The notes under the pieces: generated by a model
Seen by the model: the letters and a program-made list of their open reading frames with translations, nothing else
What the model was told of the DNA's origin: nothing
The model's database searches: none
NCBI GenBank assembly: GCA_009760885.1
Contig: CM019696.1
Span: 46,399,358 to 46,463,357 of the forward strand
Direction: 5' to 3'
Length of the DNA: 64,000 nucleotides
Origin: Achatina immaculata
Taxonomy: Eukaryota; Mollusca; Gastropoda; Stylommatophora; Achatinidae
Made by a program: the position numbers and the translations under genes
Shown: one piece after another, positions 8,455 to 19,309 of the stretch
Layout of the letters: each line of letters begins with the position of its first letter
Position numbering within the stretch: the stretch's first letter is position 1

Positions 8455-10875
8455 TTAATAAAGAATCTGAAAAATTATAAATCACCAGGATGTGATGAGA
8501 TAACAGCTGAACATATTTAAAGCAGGAGGAAAGGAATGTGCAACAATCTATCATGCACTATGCAAAAAGATATGGCATTCAGGTATTTGGCCAAAAGAAT
8601 GGAAAAGAACTGTATTCATACCACTACCAAAAAAGGGTAACCTGAAATTATGCCCAAGCTACAGAACTGTTGCCCTGATTAGTCATGCCAGTAAAATTCT
8701 GTTAAAAATCATAATGGGTGGACTTCGTAAGAAAATAGAAGAAGTCAATATGGTCCAAGCTGATTTCAGGCAAGGAAGAGGATCACATGCAGAGAGTTTA
8801 ATGTGAATGTATATTTATCTTTTATTGACTACTCAAAGGCATTCGATTGTGTAAACTTTGGGAAATAATGGAAAAAAATGGGATTTCCAACACATTTGAT
8901 ACAATTAACATCACCGCTGTATCTAGACCAATAGGCAGCAGTAAGAATAAATAGTGAAACAACAACTTGGTTTGACATAAAACAAGGGGTCCATCAGGGG
9001 TGCATATTGTCGCCTTACTTATTTAACTTGTATACTGAAAATATAATTAGGAATGTTAGAGAAGATGTAGACAAAGAATTTTACGATGCCATAACAACTG
9101 GAGCTTATGAAATACCACATATTAGATATGCTGATGACACAGTATTACTGTCCACAACACAAAAAGGAATGGAAAAACTAATTATGTCAGTACGTAAGAA
9201 CAGCGAAGAGCACAACCTCTATCTTAATGCGAGGAAAACTAAATTGATGACAACTGACAAAATAAACAAAGCACCTGAAATATGTATCAATGAGGAAAAA
9301 TTGGAAGAAGTGGAGAGTTTTGAATATCTTGGACCACTACTAACTAGTAATGGAGATACACTGAGGGAAATTAAAAGGAGGATATCTATCGCTCTTCAGA
9401 AAGTAAAACAACTAAAGAATCTATGGAGAGGAACAGACAGAACTACAAAAATAAGATTAAAAATGCATCTTTTCCATCGCAACATATGCTTGTGAGACCT
9501 GGACACTTAACAAAACAGCTGAGAAACACACAAATGCCTTTGAATGTAAATGCTACAGAAGAGTTCTTCAAATATCATGGACACAAAAAAGAACAAATGT
9601 ATTCATACCACTACCAAAAAGGGTAACCTGAAATTATGCCCAAGCTACAGAACTGTTGCCCTGATTAGTCATGCCAGTAAAATTCTGTTAAAAATCATAA
9701 TGGGTGGACTTCGTAAGAAAATAGAAGAAGTCAATATGGTCCAAGCTGATTTCAGGCAAGGAAGAGGATCACATGCAGAGAGTTTAATGTGAATGTATAT
9801 TTATCTTTTATTGACTACTCAAAGGCATTCGATTGTGTAAACTTTGGGAAATAATGGAAAAAAATGGGATTTCCAACACATTTGATACAATTAACATCAC
9901 CGCTGTATCTAGACCAATAGGCAGCAGTAAGAATAAATAGTGAAACAACAACTTGGTTTGACATAAAACAAGGGGTCCATCAGGGGTGCATATTGTCGCC
10001 TTACTTATTTAACTTGTATACTGAAAATATAATTAGGAATGTTAGAGAAGATGTAGACAAAGAATTTTACGATGCCATAACAACTGGAGCTTATGAAATA
10101 CCACATATTAGATATGCTGATGACACAGTATTACTGTCCACAACACAAAAAGGAATGGAAAAACTAATTATGTCAGTACGTAAGAACAGCGAAGAGCACA
10201 ACCTCTATCTTAATGCGAGGAAAACTAAATTGATGACAACTGACAAAATAAACAAAGCACCTGAAATATGTATCAATGAGGAAAAATTGGAAGAAGTGGA
10301 GAGTTTTGAATATCTTGGACCACTACTAACTAGTAATGGAGATACACTGAGGGAAATTAAAAGGAGGATATCTATCGCTCTTCAGAAAGTAAAACAACTA
10401 AAGAATCTATGGAGAGGAACAGACAGAACTACAAAAATAAGATTAAAAATGCATCTTTTCCATCGCAACATATGCTTGTGAGACCTGGACACTTAACAAA
10501 ACAGCTGAGAAACACACAAATGCCTTTGAATGTAAATGCTACAGAAGAGTTCTTCAAATATCATGGACACAAAAAAGAACAAATATATCCATACTACAAG
10601 AACTTAATACTGAAGAAGACTGGCTAGTAAAGAGGATTAAAGAGAGAAAACTTAAATATTTTGGACACATCATGATAATCTAGAAAAAACCATCTTAGAA
10701 GGGTACATAATGGGAAAAAGAAAGAGAGGAAGACCAAGGTGAAGATGGCTGCAAGACATCGCTGATGATCTGCAAATGGTTGCATCAGCAGCAGGCCATA
10801 TTGCTCACATCCAAGAGGCTTACAGGAGTACTGTTAGGGAGGCAAAGTTTTGCAAGGGACATGCAAATGAATGAA
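8455..10875 (+). mobile_element. LINE reverse transcriptase fragment with internal tandem duplication
   Basis: Plus-strand RT remnant of an RTE-like LINE. It reads KSPGCDEITAE, then KLCPSYRTVALISHASKILL, QADFRQGRG, then after a frame break MSPYLFNLY and IRYADDTVLLS, the catalytic YADD box. The thumb follows with SFEYLGPLLTSNGDT. A segment of 986 bases is tandemly duplicated (about 8610-9595 and 9596-10581), so the YADD block appears at 9007-9495 and 9993-10481. Several stops and frameshifts make it inactive. The 3' end near 10865 carries AATGAATGAATT-type repeats. Confidence 0.85.
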
Positions 10876-10889
10876 TTAATGAATGAGTA

Positions 10890-11220
10890 GCTAACCTCCA
10901 CAAAAGGTTATGACTAGTATATGTCTAACAAGTAAGTGTTATATTTACTAATAGTAGCCAACCTACACATAGGATTGTAACTAGTATGTGTCTAACAAGA
11001 AGGTGTTATATCTACTAATAGCAGCCAACCTACACATAGGATTGTAACTAGTATGTGTCTAACAAGAAGGTGTTATATCTACTAATTGCAGCCAGCCTCC
11101 ACTTAGGGTTGTGACTAGTGTGTTTCTAACAATTAAATGTTATATCTATTGATGGGAGTCAACCTCCTCACAGAGTTATAACCAATGTGTATCTAATAAG
11201 CAAATATTAAATCTACAACT
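10890..11220. repeat. About 67-bp degenerate minisatellite
   Basis: About five copies of a unit containing CCAACCTACACATAGGATTG, then AACTAGTATGTGTCTAACAAG. Divergence increases toward the right. It sits directly after the LINE 3' end. Confidence 0.8.
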
Positions 11221-11442
11221 GGGAGCCAATTTTCCTGGATGATTAGAGACTAGTCTCCCTAAAAGGGGCCTGCTGTCCAAATTCCTGTGACTCTTCTCTC
11301 GTTTTCCCTTTTTTTTTTCCAGTGATAATCTGATTCGCTATTGTCCTAGCAAAAGAAAAGCTCATAATGGAAAAAAAGACAAAAAGGAAAGAAACAAACA
11401 AAAAAACTCAAAAATGACACAAAAATATATAAAACATCATAC

Positions 11443-11540
11443 CACTGCAGGCAGGACATGGCTTATCTGGCCTGTCACTTCAAACACGATGACCGCTGTT
11501 GAAATTGTACGAGTTACACTGCCAGAAAGACTAGCAGCAC
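11443..11540 (-). CDS. CLCN2: ClC gene exon 15 (helix P/Q)
   Basis: 98 bases, TTTCAG acceptor and GTATGA donor. It encodes [19 protein letters not shown] followed by [13 protein letters not shown]. It matches ClC-2 [25 protein letters not shown]. It ends in phase 0, but exon 17 needs two preceding bases, so another exon must lie between. I could not find it. Confidence 0.94.
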
Positions 11541-11850
11541 CTGAAATGATTAAATATGTGAGCATAATGAGACCCATTCTTTGTCTCAGAAGACAGTACT
11601 GAATTTCTGAAGCTGACAGAGCTCTCAGATTCACTCTGGCAGCCTGACAAGGAGAAAATGCCTCTCTCATACTCACTAAACCCCATATCAACTCTGCTGA
11701 TCAAAGATAAAGCAATGTCCACGCACTTGGAAATCTAGCAGAGTTGTAAGGGATACCAGAAAATGGATAGGAAAGAATCACGTCACCAACATGTAATACA
11801 ACTGGAAGTTAAAAGGTACTTGTTCTGGTTTATTTGTTTTATTTCCAAGT
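11541..11850. other. Intron, no feature recognised
   Basis: Sequence upstream of exon 15 on the coding strand. The polypyrimidine tract of that acceptor is at its left edge. Nothing else recognised. Confidence 0.4.
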
Positions 11851-11851
11851 T

Positions 11852-12112
11852 CTCTTCTTCTTCTTCTTCTTCAATGTTCGAGCAAACATCAGTCATGCCA
11901 AATCTGCACCTCTGTTGCCCTGACATAAGCCCACCATTCCCTCCAGGCCCATGCAAGAGCTCCACAGCTTTTTGGCTCGATGTTGTTGTTGCCCTGTCAA
12001 GGCCTGCAGAAGCACAGCCATGACAACAGCTGAGACATCTGCGTGATCATCTTTCATAGTTGCATGCGTGTCCTGGTTTTCCCAGACTGCCACCATCTGC
12101 TAGTCAACACAT
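11852..12112 (-). mobile_element. GAA-tailed SINE-like fragment
   Basis: On the minus strand it reads CACGCATGCAACTATGAAAG, then CTGCAGGCCTTGACAGGGC and GCTCGAACATTGAAGAAGAAG, ending in a GAA run. This is the layout of a retroposed 3' end. I recognise it only as a repeat-like unit and cannot name the family. Confidence 0.45.
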
Positions 12113-12940
12113 TCCTCTTCACCAGCCTGGGTGGCCAAGTTATAGAATTTTTAATTCTGTAACAATCAGAAGCTTTGCAATTTTATGACTGTTTCTCTGT
12201 TTAAAATGTGTGAAATGAAGCACAAAACTGACATTGGCTATTAACTCCAACCCTATGATGAGTTGTCTAGATAGCTCTGTAAAATGGCTACTCTGTGTCT
12301 AACATTCAACCATGTGGCTTTGTTTCTCTGCTGTATTTAAATTTAGGAATCTGTAATTTTAAAATGCCCAAGATCGCAATTTCTGTACATTCCTTTTAAC
12401 TCAAGGAGGCACGAGGGTGAACTGAACTGTGTATTTAATTCTAATTTCAAGGATTTTATCAATTATTTTAAGTAGCAAATAATACCAATAAACATTGTTT
12501 TCTCTTAGATTCACATCTGCTGAAGCTAAAATTTTGAATGACAAAATTCAAACAGCAATGATATGCCAGAGACACTCATTTATGATAAATTCAGTTTTAT
12601 CATTTTATGCTGCTGCTGATGATATAGTAAGGGAAAACTGAAAGTCAACCTACCAATAAATGTAAAGTGCAGGATGCAGGAACAAACCTCAGACAATCAG
12701 ATCAACCAAGAAGGAGAAAAGAAGCAGGGTTAAATATGTATATCTTTCTAATATGCCTATGTGACAGTCAGTACAAACATAAGAAAAAGCCTGACTGTAA
12801 TTTCGACTCACTAAATACAACATAAATTTTTCATTCCAAGATTTGACCACGTCCATCTATTTGTCATTCAACTGACCATATGCCCAATTATAACTGAATA
12901 TGCCAAAGATGAAGACAATGGAACAGTGAAGCCTAGTTTT
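12113..12940. other. Intron, no feature recognised
   Basis: About 830 bases of intron with no exon, tandem array or element that I can support. Confidence 0.4.
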
Positions 12941-13517
12941 GGCAGCCTCCTCTCACTCAGTAGTTTGATAACCAAAGAAAGTTGAGGTTCCTCTGAGTAA
13001 AGCCCCAACTTGAACCTCTCAGGTGCAAAGCAAACTAGCAGTGTCATGCACTTTCATCTCAAAGACCCACCACAGAATAAAGCGTCAACTTGAACCTCTC
13101 AGGTGCAAAGCAAACTAGCAGTGTTATGCACTTTCATCTCAAAGACCCACTACAGAATAAAGGTCCAACCTCTCTGGTGCAAAGCAAACTAGCAGTGTCA
13201 TGCACTTTCATCTCAAAGACCCACCACAGAATAAAGCCCCAACTTGAACCTCTCAGGTGCAAAGCAAACTAGCAGTGTCATGCACTTTCATCTCAAAGAC
13301 CCACTACAGAATAAAGCCCCAACTTGAACCACTCTGGTGCAAAGCAAACGAGCAGTGTCATGCACTTTCATCTCAAAGACCCCCCACAGAATAAAGGCCC
13401 ACACCCCCTAATGCTCTGAACCTCCATCCTACATGGGACTCACCCAAGGACTTCTGGAGCAACTTCAGCTGCACATGGGGGGGGATCTTGGTGGCATAAG
13501 CGAAAGCAGAAGAAGAT
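12940..13517 (+). mobile_element. Old diverged copy of the GAA-tailed element with expanded 80-bp repeat
   Basis: Order and wording follow the 3' half of the 2076-3645 element at low identity. CAGCCTCCTCTCACTCAG recalls the C-type module. Then GGTGCAAAGCAAACTAGCAG and TCAAAGACCCACCACAGAAT recall GGTGCAATGAAAACCACGG with GAGACCCACC, and CTCTGAACC and TCTTGGTGGCATAAGCGAA recall the tail. The GGTGCAAAG to ACAGAATAAAG segment has been amplified into about five tandem units of about 80 bases (one shorter). The tail ends GAAGAAGATGG. Confidence 0.6.
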
Positions 13518-13935
13518 GGATATTACTGAATTACATGTGGAAATATTCACTGGAAATTTACAGTATTATTTTGTGATGATTTGCGGAGCATGATATCCAC
13601 TGGATTTGACTTAAATTATAACCAGAAGACTGGCAAGTTGAGTTTATGTCTAAATTTTTATATTAAATTTCTGACTGTCTCCTCTTTTCTATGCTATAAT
13701 CTTTCTTATAACACTTAATCCTTGGAGTGATGACCCACATCCCACCAGTATGACCTATTTTCTTTGTGTATTTTATCTGAATTTAACTGGGTTTTTAAAA
13801 AAAATGTTTAAAGTAAATATTCAACATGTGTACAAGCACACAAAGTGCATGCATTTATCCACATTTTCATGTATAAAAATACCAACTTTTTCACAGGCAA
13901 AAACTTTAAAAAAAAAAAATTACTTCTGTAACATT
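13518..13935. other. Intron, no feature recognised
   Basis: AT-rich intron sequence without recognisable repeats or exons. Confidence 0.4.
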
Positions 13936-14200
13936 ATTGGCTGAACACTCTCTCTCTCTGGTCCACACCAATCAGGCACTGGTCATCACTGATTTCTACA
14001 AATACTTATCCTTTGCTCGTTCTACAAAATGTGTGTTGGACCATGCTTTTAGTCCATCAAGTATCTTGTTTCTCTGTCTTCCTCTGTTCCTTTGTCCCTC
14101 CAGTTTTCCTGTTGTCACTAGGTGTTCTAATTTGCCTCTTCTTTGCATTAGATAATACACTAAAGCAATCATATCTGTTTGGGCACTGGCCATTTTTGTG
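13936..14200 (-). mobile_element. LINE C-terminal fragment
   Basis: The minus-strand frame 13996-14193 reads RRGKLEHLVTTGKLEGQRN and RGRQRNKILDGLKAW. This is the terminal part of an RT-containing LINE ORF, where a basic RG(R/K) segment follows the thumb. A related fragment lies at 45870-46100, and 46622-47123 is a related type. It ends about 130 bases from ClC exon 14. Confidence 0.7.
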
Positions 14201-14326
14201 GTAAATGTTTTTATCTGGCTGGGTAAGAGTTAAAAACTTATAAAGGACAAAGGAACTATCTAAAAAGCTTATACAGAACAGAGGACCTAGTTAGAAAGCT
14301 TATAAAATGACAAAGGACCTACTTAC

Positions 14327-14437
14327 CTACAACAGCATAACCTCCGGGGACTATCTTCCTGACAATATCACCAGACGGGATTCCATCAGGGAACCAGGCT
14401 GCCATGCTTTCTCCCACCAGACGTCCAAATGCAGCAC
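14327..14437 (-). CDS. CLCN2: ClC gene exon 14 ([10 protein letters not shown])
   Basis: 111 bases, ACAG acceptor and GTAAGT donor. It encodes [46 protein letters not shown] and PGGYA are family-wide helix O and P signatures. Phase 1 on both sides. Confidence 0.95.
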
Positions 14438-15572
14438 CTGTTTAGTGGACATACAGTGCTTCTCAATCTAACAAGATGATTCTCTCCTCTCATCACTTAA
14501 TCATGTGAAACACTGAACATATAAACATGTTGGCAAAACAAAACAAAATTAACCTACTGAACACGAAGTTCTGTTTCAAACAAAACCCTACAATCAAAGT
14601 AGACTGAGGAGTTTCCAAATGGAATTTGTGATCAAATAATTACCCTGTAATCTTGAATCATTTAAACCAGGGTTTCTCAAAATCCCCCCCCCCCCCCCCA
14701 CCTCCAAAATTTAGAGTTTCTGTTGAAATACTTATCTTTCTTGTAGAAAGATTAATATTTCACTAGCTTTGAGTCTCAGGTCTGCCAGTCTGTGGTCCAA
14801 ACACCCCCCCCCCCTTTCTAAACCATTGTGATGGTTCAAGGGTCAGTTTCTGGCACAGGTGTACAGCTTTCACCAGAGTGAAGACTCCACCATGGAAGTT
14901 TTCAGAAGTGGAGGCAAATATGCCATGTCCATGAAGGAAGTCTGTTTCATTAAAACAGAAAAATATCCACTGAGAGAGAAATCCATGCTCAAAACACATG
15001 GTTGTACTAACAAATGCTGAACATTTTCAACAACAAAAACAACTGAATATGTGAGATTAGACCAATGAAACAGTTTGCATGTGTTCAATCTCATGACATT
15101 CCTCATCATCACACTTTGCTGCACTGGGCAGCAATCATATCTGGCCCCTTCACAGCTCCCAGTTATGATGTTTCACATCTGATCTATGTTAGAAGTTTTG
15201 TTGTTGTCTATAACTCATCCCCCCCCCTCTCTCTCTCTCCCCCTTTCTCTCTATCTCTCTCTTGGCTCATACATCCCCTACATTCAGCTTAGTATTTCTC
15301 CCCTTGTTACTGCAATCTCAAGCCATGTGTTCAGGTGCTTTGGTCTTTTTCATTTAAAAAAAAAAAATTTTTTCCCAACAGTTCATCTCACCATGAAACT
15401 TTTCAAACATATACATGAAAATTTGATATTCAAAAACCAAATAAAAGAGTTAACCAAATCAAAGGATAAACTAAAAATGCATCCCAAACCAAAGAACTGA
15501 GTTACTCAAATTGAAGAAAAGAATAAACTAAATTTAAAAAAAAGAAACAAGCATTAAATCAAATGAACTCAC
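14438..15572. other. Intron with homopolymer tracts
   Basis: Poly-C runs at about 14686-14699 and 14805-14814, a CT-rich stretch at 15220-15265 and a poly-A/poly-T run near 15355-15373. No exon or element recognised. Confidence 0.5.
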
Positions 15573-15642
15573 CAATTGTGAATACAGGCACAAAGACCCC
15601 CGCAGGTATAGGCAGGGTGTTTGAGAACACAGCCATGACAAA
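15573..15642 (-). CDS. CLCN2: ClC gene exon 13 (IPAG motif)
   Basis: 70 bases, TTCCAG acceptor and GTGAGT donor. It encodes FVMAVFSNTLPIPAGVFVP followed by VFTIG. The P-x-P-A/C-G-x-F-x-P signature is helix N of ClC proteins, which helps form the anion site. Confidence 0.95.
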
Positions 15643-16039
15643 CTGGAACAGACATATACAGAAGATATGTTAATCCAGAAGGTACACAGCGACAAGGCAC
15701 AGTGTTCCTTGATCAGCCTAAAAAAAAGCTGTAGGTAAAGCACTTTAGACAAGAGAGAGAAAGGAAAATAATATGAAGGCTACCATAATTTGAACCACAG
15801 ACTCTAGCCTTAATATTTCCAGTTTGCTAAATTTGTTTTACTTTATGTATCAAACTTTGCCATAGAATTAGCTCCTTTTTTTTTCAGCCCACATATTGAA
15901 AGAACAAAAACCACTTTTCCAGCCGATTCTTCTGTAAGTTCTATTTATTTTCTCGAATAATTCTGTCTTATAATTTTAAGGGTAGTCTGGGTCATTTTTA
16001 AACTGAATAAAATTACTTCTTAAATCCTAACTCATTACA

Positions 16040-16425
16040 CATACAGGAAAAAAACATTAAATGTAATAAAAACACATTAAAAATATTAAATGTAATAAAA
16101 ATATTTTAAAATATTAAATGTAATAAAGTATATTTTAAAACATTAAATGTAATAAAATATTTTTTTAAATATTAAATGTAATAAAATATATTAAAAATAT
16201 TAAATGTAATAAAATATAATTAAAACAACTAAATGCATTAAAATATATTAAATGTAATAAAAATATATTAAAATATATTAAATGTAATGAAATATATTTT
16301 AAAACATTAAATGTAATAAAATATATTTTAAATATTAAATGTAAAAAATATATTTAAAAATATTAAATATAAAAAAACATAATTAAAAATATTAAATGCA
16401 ATAATATATATTTTAAGCGATGGTT
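16040..16425. repeat. AT-rich minisatellite
   Basis: Irregular tandem repeats of ATTAAATGTAATAAAATATA with units of about 20-35 bases. The composition is almost entirely A and T. It lies in the intron between exons 12 and 13, next to the 3' end of the LINE at 16480. Confidence 0.8.
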
Positions 16426-16474
16426 TTGAAATGTTACTGTTGCAGGATATATATATATATATATATCTTATCTT

Positions 16475-18852
16475 ATCTTATATCCTTCCCGTGCCGTTAG
16501 ACGTCACATAGGGCTCGCAAAGTAGTTCGCCAATTTTCCCTGTCTTCGGCGAGTCTTTCAACCTCATCAAAGGATTTTATGCCTGTTAACTTGGCCTCTC
16601 TTAATAATGTCCTCTTCAGAGTTTCACGCGGTCTGCCCCTTTTTCTTCGGCCTGTTGTGTTCCACTTGATAGCTTGTTTTGGGATTCTCTGATCATTTCT
16701 TCTCATCAAGTGACCAACATATGTCCATCTCCTTTTCCTGATCACCCGTGAGACTGGTTGTTGTTCAGTCATCTGTCTTATCTCTGCATTGTTCTTGAAT
16801 TCATTCCACTTGATGCCGAGTATTTTCCTTAGGCATTTGTTTTCAAAAGAGTCTAATTTCTTTTCTATTTCTTTAGTTGTTTTCCAGCTTTCGCATGCAT
16901 AAATGAGGGTGGATATTACATTTGAATTGAATAGTCTTAACTTGGTTTTTGTGCTTATAACTTTTGAATTCCATATGTTCTCAAGATTCTTGAAGATTGA
17001 TGCTGCTTTTGCAATTCTGATCCTAACTTCCTTTCTAGTGTCACCATCCTGGTCTATATAGCTGCCAAGGTATGCAAATTGATTGACTTCTTCAATATCT
17101 GTCCCTTCTATGTGTATTTTTCCATTTTGATTGATGGGAATTTTCATTATTTTTGTTTTGTCCTTGTTAATTTCAAGTCCTATTTTGCTAGCCAGTGAAG
17201 AGTGGCTATCTGTTTTTTCTTGCATGGAATTCACATTATTACTGATAAGAGTTATGTCATCAGCAAAATCAAGATCTTCTAGTTGGGTCCCATGTACCCA
17301 GTCAATACCTGTGTTACCTGTGCAGCATTTTTTCATTATGAAGTCTATTGTAATCCCAAAAAGTAAAGGAGACAGTATACATCCTTGTTTCACGCCTGTT
17401 TCAATCTGGAACCATTCACTCATCCCTTCTTCTGTCTTGACTGCACAACCATATCCATTGTATAAGTCCTTAATGATGTTGACAATTTTAGATGGTATTC
17501 CATATAGACATAAAATTCTCCATAATGAATCTCTGTGTATGCTATCAAATGCCTTCTTAAAATCTATGAAATTCAGTATTAATGGTTTTTGCTTTTCAAT
17601 ATGTTCTTCAAGTATTATTCTGAGAGTAAAGATCTGGTCGAGACAGCTTCTCCCTTTTCGAAATCCTGCTTGTTCTTCTCTCATTGCAGTATCCACTATA
17701 TCTTCGAGTCTATTCAAAATGACCTTGCAAAATACTTTTGACACAACTGATATTAAGGTTACTCCTCTCCAGTTGTTACAGTCACTAAGGTTGCCCTTTT
17801 TTGGTATTTTAACAATGATTCCCTTCTTCCAATTAGAAGGGACCTTTTCTTCTTTCCAAATCTTGTTAAACATTCTCTGTAGTTGTCTCATGTTGTCACT
17901 ATTGATAGCTTTTAGCATCTCGGCTGTTATTTCATCTTCACCTGCAGCTTTGTTGTTAGCCATTAAATTCACTGCTGCTTCAATTTCATGCAATTTAATT
18001 TCATCTAGATTGACATTTAGTTGTGGGGCTGGTAAGTCAGTTTCAAGCTTTAACAATTCTTTTGGGTGTGGTCGATTGAGTATTTCTTGGAAGTGTTCAG
18101 CCCATCTTTGCTTTTGGTCTTTATTTGATGTTAATAGTGTTCCAGTTTTGCTAAGGATTGGTCTTTCTTTAGATGTAATAGTACCTGTTAGCCTCTTTTG
18201 TATGTTATATAAAGTTTTGCTGTCTCCTGTTTTTGCTGCTTTTTCTGCCTCTTTCGCCATATTGTCTATGTATTCTCTTTTATCCCTTCTAGCTGAACTT
18301 TTTACTTTCTTGTCTATGTCTTTGTATTTTGCTTTTGACGAATCTCTTTCATGATCTGCTTTTGCATTCAACATGTTTAATTTGGCTGCTCGTCTTTCAT
18401 GTATATACTTCCATGTTTTATCTGATATCCATGCTTTTCTATTTGGTTTTTCCAATTCAGCGCTTACTTTTGCTGCTGTGATTATGGCTGTGCTGTAAGA
18501 ATTCCATAACTCATCTATACCTATCTCCTCAACTTCACTGGGTGTTTTGGAATGATTGGCAAGTTCCTGATTGAAATTAATGTTAGTATTTTCTTCTTGT
18601 AGGCTGTGGATGTTTATCTTTCTGTGTACTGATTTCTTGTGTTGACTTTTCAATTTTAGTTTTATTTTCCCTATGCACAGGTTGTGATCACTGTTGACAT
18701 CTGCACCCCTATAAGCCCTTACATCCATGAGAGATGTTCTGTATTGCTTTCTAATACAAAAATGGTCTATCTGGTTTCTAGTTCTATCATCTGGAGATAT
18801 CCACGTTGTTTTATGTATCTCTTTGTGTGGGAATATTGTGCCTCCAATGTAT
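16475..18852 (-). mobile_element. RTE-like LINE, 5'-truncated, intact RT reading frame
   Basis: The minus-strand ORF 18728-16497 (743 residues from the first ATG) stays open further upstream to about 18850. There it reads [15 protein letters not shown] and [14 protein letters not shown], the end of an AP-type endonuclease with the SDHN motif at NSDHNL. The RT follows: [53 protein letters not shown] (FADD in the catalytic box), thumb FAYLGSYID, then [14 protein letters not shown]. The 5' end is truncated into a TA repeat at 18850. The 3' end runs into GATAAGATAAGATA. The undamaged RT suggests a recent insertion. It is sense to the host gene. Relatives: 41495-41860 and 45330-45860. Confidence 0.9.
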
Positions 18853-19309
18853 ATATATATATATATACAACTTTAAATAAAAAAAAACAAATAATACAAC
18901 ACCCCTATTTTAATCAGTGTTCTCAAATTACATAATTAATTAAGCTGTTAATGTAGCTATACTACACCGAGGTAATGTGTATACTAATAAGAGGCAGCTG
19001 ACAAAACACAAAAATAGCTATAATAGCTTGTACAGACATTAGTGTGAACTATAAAGAAAAACACTGCTAGCATTCTTTCTAATCATTTACAATACAGCAC
19101 TATCTTCCCGTGCCTGTATGGCACCAAATATATCAGTATATTAGTGCCAATCACACACACCAATATAGCAGAAAAATACACAGGTATACTATCTATATAA
19201 GTCTAGGTGAATACCTCTGAATGACTGCTACTGTTTAATATTTCTGTTTAAATATTTCTGCTTATCACTGTCAGATACTAGAGCTACTAAAGTTATGTTA
19301 CACTCTTAC
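18853..19309. other. Intron, no feature recognised
   Basis: AT-rich sequence between the LINE and the 29-bp satellite. A short TA run at its left edge probably marks the LINE insertion site. Confidence 0.4.

Noticed and set aside
17131..18354. 407-residue plus-strand open frame
   Set aside because: It lies antisense to the intact LINE RT frame on the minus strand and has no recognisable motifs; it is a shadow.
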